NCBI GenBank assembly: GCA_914767885.1
Contig: CAJZBQ010000044.1
Span: 974,891 to 1,038,890, forward strand
Length of the DNA stretch: 64,000 nt
Reading direction: 5' to 3'
Source: Blepharisma stoltei
Taxonomy: Eukaryota; Ciliophora; Heterotrichea; Heterotrichida; Blepharismidae
The first letter of the stretch is position 1; every line of letters begins with the position of its first letter. Shown here in pieces: positions 43,063-53,032 of the stretch. A program made the position numbers and the translations under genes. Under the pieces are notes generated by a model. It had not been told where the DNA came from. It was given only the letters and a program-made list of their open reading frames with translations, and made no database searches.

Positions 43063-44238
43063 TTACGCCATTACTGGATAAATTTTAGAGATATCTCCTA
43101 CTAGCTTCTCGACTGACTGCAGCAATGACTCGACTTGTCCTCCCCACTCAGATAAACCATCATTTTCGACTTCAAACTCAACAATACCATGGATTTGGTC
43201 CAATATTGCTTTAATTCTATGCTCCTGCACCATATTTGCAATCAGATTTTCAGCTTTATTTGGAGGAATTTCCAAGACAGTTCCTAGCTCGTCAAAAGTG
43301 ATATTGTTATAGATTTTTGATATAGCGATTATATTATGCTCCATAGTAGCTGTTTCTAGCACAGTGAACCCGCTCGACAACTTTGCTTTGTGATGTTGCT
43401 GCAGCTTTTCAGAAAATCTATCAACGTCAGGTTTCTTAATGATTCTTTCCATAAATAGTTTTTCAAGCATGTCATAGGTCTCCAAGTGAACCGCTCTTTC
43501 GTCTTTATATAAAGTTGCTAGAAGTCTTGACCTTTGAGGGCCAGCTTTTGCCAGAATTGCACATGTGATCGCACACTGCAGAAGATGCAACAAGTCGCTT
43601 TCCACAACTCCATACTGGCCTTCTTGAGATAGTGCATAATAAGTCCTTGATGCTTGCAAGAAATCTTTTTTGAAGTCTTGGATCCTCGCATGGCACACCC
43701 TATGACGAAGCTTGAGCTGGATGTTTTGGCACAGGTGGATGACCATGCCTGCCTTAGAGTTGAATGTATCTGCGCTTGCCTCGTCTTCTAGTTCTAAGTA
43801 GTATTCAGCAATCTTAATATATTTATCTGCCTTTTCGTCAGCTGAAACAGTTCGTGAAGCTCCTTCTAGATTAATTGCAGAGAGAGTTCTAGCTGCCAAT
43901 TGGTATTCCTTTTTTGCACTGTAGACTTCAGCTAATTGGTCTCTTATTTTAGCTTCCTCTTCTTCAAAAGCAGCAGACCGAGGTCCAAAGGATTCTAGAG
44001 TAAAGCTGGCAACTTCTATAAGTGGGGCGTTTTGCAGGTACTCCATCGCAGTTGCGAAGAAAGATATCACTTGTCTGGAGTGGACTAATGGCATTTCTGT
44101 ACTCAATAAATGGCTTATGAGCTCCTTGGAGCCTTTAACGTCTTGATGGTTGAAGAGTTCAGTGATTAATTGCTTGTACTTCTCCACTTTTTCTTTGGGA
44201 TCGTGGATTGAACTAATTTGAGCAATCTTTGCTGCCAT
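43063..44238 (-). CDS. CSN4: COP9 signalosome subunit 4
   Basis: 391 aa, the family's length. Helical repeats lead to the PCI domain; typical blocks are RSRLLATLYKDER, LEKLFMERIIKKPDV, FSEKLQQHHKA, TVLETATMEHNIIAISKIYNNITFDELGTVLEIPPNKAENLIANMV and IDQIHGIVEFE-like (LDQIHGIVEFEVEN). The last blocks match CSN4 rather than the proteasome lid subunit Rpn5. The complex removes NEDD8 from cullins. No intron or insert. Convergent to COQ6 with a 56 bp gap. Confidence 0.93.
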   Translation of the reverse strand: MAAKIAQISSIHDPKEKVEKYKQLITELFNHQDVKGSKELISHLLSTEMPLVHSRQVISFFATAMEYLQNAPLIEVASFTLESFGPRSAAFEEEEAKIRDQLAEVYSAKKEYQLAARTLSAINLEGASRTVSADEKADKYIKIAEYYLELEDEASADTFNSKAGMVIHLCQNIQLKLRHRVCHARIQDFKKDFLQASRTYYALSQEGQYGVVESDLLHLLQCAITCAILAKAGPQRSRLLATLYKDERAVHLETYDMLEKLFMERIIKKPDVDRFSEKLQQHHKAKLSSGFTVLETATMEHNIIAISKIYNNITFDELGTVLEIPPNKAENLIANMVQEHRIKAILDQIHGIVEFEVENDGLSEWGGQVESLLQSVEKLVGDISKIYPVMA

Positions 44239-44419
44239 TTATTATATCAGATCATTTTCGAAACATGTTTTAATTGCTTTATGTTCTTTCACAGGAATTA
44301 ATAGTAGGAAAAATATAAAATGTTTTTATGTGATTTTTCTTATTTAAAAAATATTGATAAGTCTAATTGCTTAAAAGCTTCTTACTCCTCCTGAGCGAAT
44401 AAAAAAATTAGAAATATCT

Positions 44420-44810
44420 TACTCCCCCCCCCCCCTCCGTGAGCGAACAAAACCATTAGAAAAATCGCCATTTTTTGACAAAAAAACCCACCCTCCGTGA
44501 GTGAACAAAAATTTTTTTAATAGAAAAAATTTTAATGGAAAAAAATTTTGATATATAAGTGATAATTAGTATAATGAAATCTAGAGCTAATTCTGTTTAA
44601 TTTTAAACAAATTTGCGTTTTAAAATATAAATTTTGCAAATTAAATTAATATTTGCTTCCCAATTTTTGCAAATTAGGATTTTTTTAAATTTCGAAAAAA
44701 AATATTTTTTATAAAATTTATATATAAAATTTTTTTTTAAAAAAAAAAATTAACCCCCCTCCGTGAGCGAACAAAATTTTTTTGTTCGCTCACGGAGGGG
44801 GGGGGGGAGT
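44420..44810. mobile_element. Family B MITE, young copy
   Basis: Flanked by TTA. Left CTCC(C)n-TCCGTGAGCGAACAAAAC, right hairpin of the motif. Almost identical in body to 7425-7815. Confidence 0.87.
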
Positions 44811-44976
44811 TAATATAAAAAAAATTTTTTAAAAAAAAATAATTCGATATGTAAATAATAATTATTATAATGAAATCTTTTTTATTTTAAACAGCTTGAA
44901 TTTTAAAACATAAATTTTATAAATTAAATTAACTTTTGTAAATTGAGAAATTTTACTATAAAATTTGTATAGAAAT

Positions 44977-45211
44977 TGCCCGAGGATGGCGCTATATTGC
45001 GCCATCCTCGGGCAATTGGAGACACGGCTCCACACGGAATTGTGTTCCACGTGTGGAGCCATTTTTCCACGTGGGAAAATGTGGATTCCACACGTGGAAA
45101 AATGTGGATTCCACACGTGGAAAAATGGCTCCACACGTGGAATACGGTTCCCGTGTGGAGCCAATTTTCGCTTGCCCTAGGATGGCGCCATATAGCGCCA
45201 TCCTAGGGCAA
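44977..45211. repeat. Composite of hairpins
   Basis: Each end is a hairpin (GCCCGAGGATGGCGC-tatatt-GCGCCATCCTCGGGC; GCCCTAGGATGGCGC-catata-GCGCCATCCTAGGGC). Between them lie inverted and tandem units around TCCACACGTGGAA, with GGCTCCACAC/GTGTGGAGCC pairs. Much more GC-rich than its surroundings. Confidence 0.88.
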
Positions 45212-45601
45212 ATCCTATATATATAATATTTTAAAAAAATGAGCGCGAAGAAAACTTTTGTTTAATTACGGAAGGAGGGTAGCGTGATGAAAGAAAATAA
45301 ATAACTTTAAGTAGTAAGATAGCCCAGACTAGTAGAAAGAAGCTTTAATAAATATAATTAGTCAAAATTCTGTAAATTTGAATGCTTTAAGAAACATTTT
45401 AAGTGGGTTTAGAATCAATCCTTACTAGCGACTTATATGTATCTATAATTTAATGAAAATCTATCAAAGTGTTAATTTCTTTTATTATAAAATGAGAAAA
45501 TCAGAAATATGTATGTGGCTAAGCCCAGAATAAGGCATAGCCTACGCAGTTCAAGTATTAATAAAGAGTTGATAGTGTGACATTAATAAAAAAGCAAAGA
45601 A

Positions 45602-45781
45602 ATGCAGCACCACAGGAGAGCACAGTCATATTATCGGCCAAAGCAGCAAAAGCCTAATGCTCGGGCGAATAACCCCAAACCCACAGCTCCTGCATCAAGC
45701 GAAAATCAAGTCAAAGGAGCAGAGGTGCAACCACCAGATGCCAAAACCCTTCCGCTCCCTTCCTCAGAGTGACTTGCATAG
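45602..45781 (+). CDS. Small basic protein, 59 aa
   Basis: MQHHRRAQSYYRPKQQKPNA... rich in Arg, Gln, Pro and Ala, ending ...SSEW(UGA)LA and UAG. Codon use looks like that of the real genes here, and it lies 69 bp upstream of the HDDC2-like gene on the same strand. Too short to assign; could be a disordered RNA-binding peptide or chance. Confidence 0.4.
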
Positions 45782-45850
45782 GTTTTTTCTCAATCTCCGA
45801 TTGCTAGAAAGATTATAAATAACAGCTCTTCTCTATAATAATTTTTATTA

Positions 45851-46402
45851 ATGGATAGAATGCAGTACCTCCAGCTCATTTCCAAGCTAAAGCACCTACC
45901 AAGACGAGGCTGGGTACTCTCAGAGATCCAGTCTCCAGAAACAGTTGCAGGCCACATGTACAGAATGGCTATGTGCGCTTTTCTTTTGCCTTCTACATAT
46001 AACACCAGCAAAATCATCAAAATGTCCTTGGTCCACGATGTGTGTGAAAGTATTGTTGGTGACATCACGCCCCACGACAATGTTCCCCAGCAGGAAAAAT
46101 TTCAACTGGAGTACAATGCGATGATCAGGATCTCTGCTTTGCTGCCCCACAGCTGAAGTAAAGAAGAAATGCTCAGTCTTTGGCTCGAGTACGAAGAAGG
46201 GAGCACAGAAGAAGCCAGAATTGTGAAGGACCTCGACAAATACGACATGATCGTGCAGGGATTCGAGTACGAAAAAGACCACTCCAAAAACCTGCAAAGC
46301 TTTTTCCAAGGACTCGGGATTTTTCAAACAGAAATCGTGAGAGGATGGGCTGAAGAGCTATACAGAGAAAGGCAAGCGTATCATAATAACACATTAGTAT
46401 AG
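45851..46402 (+). CDS. HDDC2: HD-domain 5'-nucleotidase, HDDC2-like
   Basis: 183 aa with one UGA Trp (PHSWSKEE, 46153-46155). HD-domain metal ligands: the His of SPETVAGHMYRMA (about residue 35), HD in SLVHDVCESIVGDI (about 61-62) with the following E and D, and the final Asp in KDLDKYDMIVQGFEY (about 128). These match HDDC2/YfbR-type deoxynucleoside 5'-monophosphatases. Start: the ATG gives the family's N-terminal YLQLISKLKHLPRRGW. Without reading UGA as Trp the protein would be cut in the middle of the domain. Confidence 0.9.
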
Positions 46403-46476
46403 GAGAGACTGAAGCGTTTCTATTGGTTTCAAGCAGTTTTTAAAGTAGGCAGACTTCTCTAATTGATTTAATTTAA

Positions 46477-47267
46477 ATGTCATCTACCAAAAAAGTAGCT
46501 TCTAAAGCAAATGCTTTCAATTTCCAGAAAATTTTTAGCAAGAAGCGGTCAGAGATAGAGATAAGGAACCCAGGCTCAGCCCGAGCGTCTCCTCCGACTG
46601 GGTCGTCGCTTTCGTCATTTCATCACGACTCAGTCGATCTTCTTGATGAAATTCAGCCACAAACAGCCCACAACCGAAGAACAGCTTTAAACCTACAAAT
46701 TCCTAAAAGAGGCCTTCAGACCCCTAGCCCGAAACACATTCCTACACCTAAAACTAAAGATCTCGTCAGGGTGTATTCAGGATCTGCCCATCACCCAATA
46801 AAGCTAAAACGGAAGCTTAGCCTAAAAGAGACACTAAAGTCAAAGCAGCTGTCTGAGCTCCCAGCAGTCATCAAGCAGAAGTTCGAACTTGAGGCAAAAG
46901 TGACTGATTTGAAGCTAGAGCTACAAAATGCAGTATCTGACTCCCTTAAAAATAAAATAATGAATTTTTCCAACTTAAATAGAATTAATTTATGTAAAAA
47001 ATTTAAATTTATAGGAGGAGTGAACAAAAAAAAATGAAAGAAAGGAGGTCATTGATATTCAAGCTCCAAGAAACCCTTTCAAAACTCCTAGAAGAGAATG
47101 AAAGGCTTAAAACACAGGTTAGGAAAAACAGCAACGACACACCTGAAGAGCCTAAAAGCAGCATGGCGGTTGGAGATAACATAGGGCAGAGTATGGAAGA
47201 GTTTAAGAATAAACTCATCAAGCTACTAGGGAATCAGCCTGAAGAAAAGGCAAAGAAGTTATATTAA
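46477..47267 (+). CDS. Small coiled-coil protein
   Basis: 243 aa after removing a 59 bp IES. Basic, Ser/Pro-rich N-terminal half (HHDSVDLLDEI, GLQTPSPKHIPTPKTK), then coiled coil (KFELEAKVTDLKLELQNAVSDSLKN-RRSEQKKMKERRSLIFKLQETLSKLLEENERLKTQV). Ends EEKAKKLY. The IES sits in the coiled coil and its removal keeps the heptads going. No family recognised. Confidence 0.7.
46953..47011. other. Short IES (59 bp)
   Basis: TA at 46953-46954 and 47012-47013. Ends TAAAATAATGAATTTTT and (inverse) TATAAATTTAAATTTTT form an inverted repeat. The frame read through it runs into a stop at 47035; removal joins the coiled coil in frame. Confidence 0.75.
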
Positions 47268-47302
47268 TGGCATTTATAGAGTATAAAATAAGCTTGTTAT
47301 TT

Positions 47303-50300
47303 TTAAAGAATCATCAATTTATTTCTCTGGAGTCCTTGGCTTGTAAGCATGGACTCAATCCATCGGTTGAATCCTGATGGCCCACAAACCCATGCTCTGG
47401 AGATATTGGGTATCTTGACCCACTCCTTCAGTTTTTCTTCGGTCAGCTTTCCTCCGACCCTTTCTTCGTCTAAGTTTATATGCAAATTCAGAGCCTTTCC
47501 TGATTTCTTCTGGGTCGCTTCAAGCAAATCTAATGCAAAGGAATCTTTTTTAGACCTAAAGGTCACGTAAAGGTATAAGCAAAAATCTGAGGATACAGAG
47601 CCGTTCCAGATCATGTAGACCAGATCCAAAAATGGCAAAATTCCTGTTCCAGCTGCGAATCCTGTGCATATTCCTGCTGGCGCAGATGAGAAGCCAAGGC
47701 CAGGTCCTAATGGACCTTTGAGTTTGTATTCACTTCCTGGCTCAAGGTCACACAGATGCCTTGACATTAGGCCATTATCATATCTCTTGATATGAAGTTT
47801 CAAAGTGTCCGGACTTTTGGATTTCTTATAGATCTTTTTTGTGATTTGGAACCCTTCTTTTCTAGCTTCACGTGCCCAATGATGCAAATCAGTCATCATC
47901 AAGCTATAATGGTTCCTCCTCTCTGGGTCAAATTCTTTTGGACTAATTTTTTTTTGGCCTATTTTTTTTTTGGCCTAATTTTTTTTGGCCTAATTTTTTT
48001 TTGGCCTAATTTTTTTTAGCCTAATTTTTTTGGGCCTAATTTTTTTTTAGCCTAATTTTTTTTGCCTAATTTTTTTTGGCCTAATTGTTTTGGCCTAATT
48101 TTTTTTGGCCTAATTTTTTTGGCCTAATTTTTTTTGGCCTAATTTTTTTGGCCTAATTTTTTTGGACTAATTTTTTTGGCCTAATTTTTTTTGGCCTAAT
48201 TTTTTTTGGCCTAATTTTTTTTGGCCTATTTTTTTTGGCCTAATTTTTTTTGGCCCTAATTTTTTTGGCCTAATTTTTTTTGGCCTAATATTTTGGGCCT
48301 AATTTTTTTGAGTGGCGCATTAACTAATAATGAAAATTTAGTTATATCTTTGCTTTGTTTTAAAGGATAAAGAGTAAAAATAGCATTTTATTAAACAAAT
48401 TTATTAATCTAATTCGATAAGTTTTTGAAATTTTTTTTTAAATTTTTATATATTTTATAAAAAATTTTATATTGATATTTTTTTTAAAAAAAAAAATTAG
48501 AACAAAATTTTGAGTTTCCAATTTAAAGGGGGAGTAAAGAATCTCTATTTTATAGATTATTGAGCTTTTAAGCCGAGGCCGATGGTTAAATCACTTCGAA
48601 TGGTTGATTTCGCAGCTTTCTGTTGTCTCAAAACTCTCAAAGCAACTTCATTAGATACATCTTCCCAAGTTTTTGATAGCTAATATATTTTTTTATATAT
48701 ATAAAAATTTGCATGATATGAAAATCGTTCGATCAAGGATGGGGGTTAATTTCCCTAAATTTTAGGAATTTTTACAGTCAATCGTTCGATCAAGGATGGG
48801 GGGGGGGGGAGTAAGCTTAAAATATGAGGAAAACAGGAAAATGAGCTCAGAGATATGCTTATATTTACTCATCAAAATATTAAGTTTAATATAAGAAGGA
48901 GTATTAAAGTTAGAATCTATCTCACATCCGCATAAATAACTTGAAAGTATTATATTATAGAGCATTGAGGAGTTGGATAGAGAAATTTTATCCCAAAAAA
49001 TTAGGCCAAAAAAAATTAGGCCAAAAAAATTTAGGCAAAAAAATTAGGCCAAAAAAATTAGGCCAAAAAAAAATTAGGCCAAAAAAAATTAGGCCAAAAA
49101 AAATTAGGCCAAAAAAAATTAGGCCAAAAAAATTAGGCCAAAAAAAATTAGGCCAAAAAAAATTAGGCCAAAAAAAATTAGGCCAAAAAAAATAGGCCAA
49201 AAAAAATTAGGCAAAAAAAATTAGGCAAAAAAATATTAGGCACAAAAATATTAGGCCAAAAAAAATTAGGCTAAAAAAAAATAGGCTAAAAAAAAAATAG
49301 GCAAAAAAAAAATAGGCGAAAAAATATTAGTCTGAAAGAATTAGTCTCAGTGAGGGGTCACGGCTATAATATCGTATCACTTCAGATTTTCCGATCCTTT
49401 CCCTAACCCCAAAATGCTTCCCAAGCCACTCGAAACCTTTAGGAGGGTTCTCAACAGCCCAGTCTTTAGATGTCAGCTCAATGTAAAAAGTCCCTTCTGC
49501 AATATTATATTTTCTTACAAGCTCCCAGGTCATATTCCCATAGTCTAAGCTTTGATCTGAGCTCTTCTTTGTGAGAACACCTGCTGTATAGGCGACTCTA
49601 TCAATGATTAGGCTGTTTATCAGATTTTTTGCAGGCCGAGAATGGTCATAAGAAGCAATGAACCCACTGATACTTGAGCACCCGTTAATATACTTCCCTA
49701 CATCTTCCCCTATAACTTTACGGATCATATATGCTCCACCAGGATGATTTTGAATAAATCCAGAAACATTTAGTAAATATTCATCATAAAAGACACATGA
49801 CAGATTTTTGGAAACAATGTCATTTAGGATTTCTGTGTGAGTAGATCCCATCTGATCCATCAATGACTTTTCTAACGCAGGCTTGGCTTTGTTTAGCCGC
49901 TTTAGTTTAAAATTCCACTGTAGAATTCTGATCTTATGAGAAAATCGATGTCTAATCTCCAATAAGGCAAGCAGCACTACAAGAATTGCGTAGCACGCAA
50001 AGACTGCGTTTTTAGCAGTATCGTCACCTTTAATATCCCACCCATATTTCAAGTTTATCAGCCCAGGGATAAGAGCGCACCATCCAAGTGCCATATGAAC
50101 CCTTCTGCATACCCTGAGAATGCTCAAATCTTCTTTAAAAAGCATCCACATCTTGGTCATAGCTCCAGTGATAGCTTGTGCTATGACAAAAGCACAAAGA
50201 ATGAAGCCAATTCTTGAGTGATACCTTTTATTATCACTCAAATCATTATAAGCAAGCTCATCCTTTTTATAAATTTCATATACACTCCCACAAGTAAAGC

Positions 50301-51110
50301 CTAGGACTACATATCCCAGTAGCATGTGGCCGTAGAAAGCTAGATAAGTTCACTTAAGATACCTGATTAGCATGATGCACAATGGGGCTAAACAAAGCCA
50401 CATAACGGTCATCTCATTTCCATGATCTTCATATTCACTTCCAAATGAGCTTGAAGGCAAGAAATAGGAAGAAGTTTGGTTTAAGCCTATTAGCAAAACT
50501 CCTTCTCCGTATGTGCTGTGTTCTTGGAATTTCTGAATATTGCTTTTTTGTTTATAAGCAAAACAGAAGTTTATGGCTTCGCCAGGCTTGATGACCCAAT
50601 CGCAGAGGGTGTCACCTGTGTTCAAAAGCCTTGAAATAGAGCCAAGCATTCTGCCATTATTGAATGAGGAACTTGTCAGGTTCACGTCATCTCGGCAGCC
50701 TTTTCCTTTTGCACTGTCCTGTGGTGGAGTGCCATGAGAAGTGCTATACATGTCCCAGGCATCAAAGTTTCCATTTTGTCTAATAACTCTCTCTATAAAT
50801 TAGGTACAAATTTTGCCTAGAGATTATAATTTTTTTTAATTTTAAGGATTAATTACCTAAAAATGGAAATTTTTAATTAATTTTGCTTTAATTTAAAGAG
50901 GAGAGTAAGGATAATCATATCTGTCTGTTTCATCGATCCATAAAATCCGATTCCGCATCATCCATCAAATGAACAATTAAATCCAAACGTAATAGAGTCT
51001 CCTGCGATTTGTCATGAAAGAGAGAAATTGGGATCTAGCACAACACTGACTTGTTCTGCAGAAGTAAAATATATTAGCTGAAGAAGTGTTGAAAAGATAA
51101 AAAACCCCAT
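47303..51110 (-). CDS. DOMON - cytochrome b561 - cytochrome b5 - b5-reductase fusion
   Basis: Minus-strand pieces from the ATG at 51110: signal peptide (MGFFIFSTLLQLIYFTSA), DOMON domain (NFSLSWQIAGDSITFGF, GWCGIGFYGSM, FDAWDMYSTSHG, LNTGDTLCDW), five to six membrane helices of the b561 type (GHMLLGYVVLGF, HSRIGFILCAFVIAQAITGAM, VHMALGWCALIPGLINL with spaced His), a cytochrome b5 domain (LLNVSGFIQNHPGG), and a ferredoxin-reductase-like FAD/NAD part (IKRYDNGLMSRHL, GPLGPGLGF, GICTGFAAGTGILPFL, VCGPSGFN). Probably a transmembrane ferric/ascorbate-type reductase drawing electrons from NAD(P)H (inference). Broken by a 122 bp IES and a 1.4 kb foldback element; the latter's exact junction is uncertain. 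Confidence 0.82.
47907..49327. mobile_element. Foldback element with tandem-repeat arms
   Basis: Left arm, 47937-48310: about 25 copies of a 13-16 bp unit GGCCTAATTTTTTTT. Right arm, 48997-49330: about 22 copies of the inverse AATTAGGCCAAAAAAA. The middle (48311-48996) holds a family A MITE fragment and AT-rich sequence. One TA-to-TA join (47907 to 49328) keeps the gene's frame (LILSDYSLMM); another possibility is removal between inner TIR ends ACTAAT/ATTAGT. Confidence 0.75.
48535..48813. mobile_element. Family A MITE, 5'-end fragment, in the foldback centre
   Basis: Inverse orientation to 8273-8786. The right end has ATCGTTCGATCAAGGATGGGGG and an inner copy of the motif; the conserved segment (about 48580-48680) is present with frameshifts. 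Lacks the terminal hairpin of the full copies, being bounded by GGGGGAGTAA on the left. Confidence 0.7.
50784..50905. other. IES (122 bp) in the DOMON domain
   Basis: TA at 50784-50785 and 50906-50907. Minus-strand ends TACTCTCCTCTTTAAATTA and (inverse) TAACTCTCTCTATAAATTA: an inverted repeat of about 19 bp. Removal gives TDMIILIRQNGNFDAWDMYSTSHG, a proper DOMON core. Confidence 0.88.
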
Positions 51111-51512
51111 TTAAATTATGTCAACTTTTTTATACAATTCATTCCAAGTCCAGGATATTATGTTGATTCCATTCAAGCTAATAGCTGCAGTTTTCAGTCA
51201 TAGCAATTAATATTAGTTTGCAATAATAAGACTCAGTGCCTTGAGATAAAAACCTGCAACGGGAATTTAAGCTTTTTCATTTTGGATCAGTATATTACCC
51301 AGTAAAAAACCATATAATAAATTCACCTGAGCGATATAAACTGCTTTCTTTAAAAAATCGCATAAATTTTCGAATAGTAAAATTTTTAATTAAGGTGATA
51401 TAATATGATATTATCTATTAGAAATTAATTTTAAATTGTTTTTGGAAAATAGATTAAAACTAATCTCAGCTGCTTAGAATAATTTGGTTTTATCATTTGT
51501 ATAGATTTGAAC
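51111..51512. other. Intergenic region
   Basis: Upstream of the DOMON fusion gene and downstream of the DHHC gene (both minus). AT-rich, nothing recognised. Confidence 0.5.
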
Positions 51513-52545
51513 TTAGATCTCTTCTGAGGCTTTTTCTGTTTCCTTTAGCTCTTCCTGGCAATAATTTACTGAGATTTCGTAATTAATACCATCTCCTTCA
51601 TATTTAGTATTTATTGGCAGTATATATCCAAGGATACTTTTTCCACAAACCTGCCATATGTTCTTTTTGCCATCTCCTAACACCTCCACTTTAAATTGGA
51701 ACAAAAATCCTGTTCCACTTCAAAGAGTTAATATTTTTTTTTTAAAAATTATATTATAGTTATTATTAATTTTTGAAAATTATCGTTTTCAGCTATAAAA
51801 TTTCCCTAGTGAAAATAAAAACAATTTTAAAGGGGTTAAAGTCTTAAAAATGAAAATTTTACCTGTTCTAATCTAAAAGGGGGCTAAATCATACTTATTA
51901 TCAAAAGTATTTTCTTGCAATTCCATCACACTCCTGTTATTGACAATAAGTCAACAGTCAAAAGCTGCCAAAGCTGGCAGCGCTGCAGATAATCCTAACC
52001 CACTTAGCATCCCACACATTGTGAAAATTGAAGCTTCTCCTTCATTTACGACAAATAAATGCCCACAGCATGATCCTACAAATATTGAACAAATTGATGC
52101 ATAAACCATAAATTGGCAAACGTACCTGATATTGAAGAACCCAACACAGTTTCCAATAAATGGGCAATGATAATCCATTTTGAGGATGCATCTATTACAT
52201 ATATGGCAGTGATGGCATCTGCTAGGTCGCTCCATCTCGCATTTTCCGCAATATTGTTCTTCCTTTATTCTATCGTTTTCTTCAAGAGATGATGAGCTGC
52301 TGGTAATTTTGAAGTTTGGAGGGATAGTCCCAGGATCTGTAGTAATCGCTTTATAGTAGCTCCAATACATGAGAAATAGACTTGTATGAAAAGAGATGTA
52401 CACAATCGAATTAAGTAGGGTGCATTGGACAAGGAAAATATAGCCTTTGTAAAAGAAAAATACAATTGTTCAAGAGAGGAACACTATAAAAAGAATTGGA
52501 AGAGAATAAAGAGCTCTAATTCCCCATTCACTAATTATTTATGTG
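51513..52545 (-). CDS. DHHC palmitoyltransferase, 5' end unresolved
   Basis: Minus strand, with UGA Trp. Two membrane helices (LPILFIVFLSWTIVFFFY, NSIVYISFHTSLFLMYWSYY), the TTxDPG motif (ITTDPGTIP), the Cys-rich domain YCGKCEMERPSRCHHCHICNRCILKMDYHCPFIGNCVG with catalytic Cys in DYHC (a D-Y-H-C variant of DHHC, as in some yeast and plant members), two further helices, and after removal of an IES the PaCCT-like motif NKYDLGDGKKNIWQVCG. Transfers palmitate to cysteines of membrane proteins. The frame is open to about 52545 without an ATG; the start probably lies further up, behind an intron or IES I could not place. Confidence 0.85.
51678..51884. other. IES (207 bp) in the DHHC gene
   Basis: TA at 51678-51679 and 51885-51886. 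Minus-strand ends TAGCCCCCTTTTAGATTAGAACA and (inverse) TAACACCTCCACTTTAAATTGGAACA form an imperfect inverted repeat of about 25 bp. Removal joins NTFDNKYDL to GDGKKNIWQVCG, the conserved NPxDxGxxxNxxQVFG-like motif. Confidence 0.88.
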
Positions 52546-53032
52546 ACTTTTTCTTTATTATTAAAGTAATTATTTTATTAATTTTTTATCAAAATTGATA
52601 TTTTGCAATTAATTAGAGAGTAAGCATGGGACTGTCAATGAACATCATTTCTTTAATTAAATATAAACATAATAAGTATATCTTAAATTTCAACTATATT
52701 GTTTATATTTACTTATTATGCTTAATTTTTTAGTCAATTAAGCTCAAAGAGGAGAAACATATGATATTATAAGATAAATTTAATTATTGATGGGCTGCTG
52801 CCAAGGTAACTCCACTAACTCTCCCATTTAATAGTATAAAACCTATAAACTTATTATTCGCGATTTTATGTTAATTTTTTAAGACTCAACCTGGCAGAAA
52901 AGAGCTAAAATTAAACCCAGGAATCGCCATAATTTTTAGCCTAATCTAACCATTTTTCTTATTTAAATCTTTTTAAAAAATTTAATGTAATCTTTTTAAA
53001 AATGTATGTGCCCTAATTAATAACGATAAAAA
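52546..53032. other. Divergent intergenic region
   Basis: Between DHHC (minus) and PP2C 2 (plus). AT-rich; an inverted repeat around ATAAACATAATAAGTATA ... TTTACTTATTATGCTTAA (about 52664-52730). May hide the DHHC N-terminus. Confidence 0.4.

Larger units (their letters stand above)
44385..45285. mobile_element. Old, expanded family B copy
   Basis: Left edge TACTCCTCCTGAGCGAATAAAAAAATTAG, body fragments after 44813 (GATATGTAAATAATAATTATTATAATGAAATC..., TTTTAAACAGCTTG) and right edge TTTTGTTTAATTACGGAAGGAGGG are decayed family B sequence, separated by the two younger insertions. Confidence 0.6.
44239..45601. other. Repeat-filled intergenic region
   Basis: Contains a Russian-doll arrangement: an old family B copy (about 44385-45285), inside it a fresh family B MITE (44420-44812) and a composite of hairpins (44977-45211). 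The rest (45286-45601) is AT-rich with nothing recognised. Confidence 0.65.

Noticed and set aside
47937-48310. Possible CRISPR-like array
   Set aside because: Units are 13-16 bp direct tandem copies without spacers, in a eukaryotic genome; they mirror an inverse array 0.7 kb away.
48941-49200. Long frames coding repeats such as GQKKLGQKKIRPKK on either strand
   Set aside because: Translation of the AATTAGGCCAAAAAAA tandem arm; no other coding signal.
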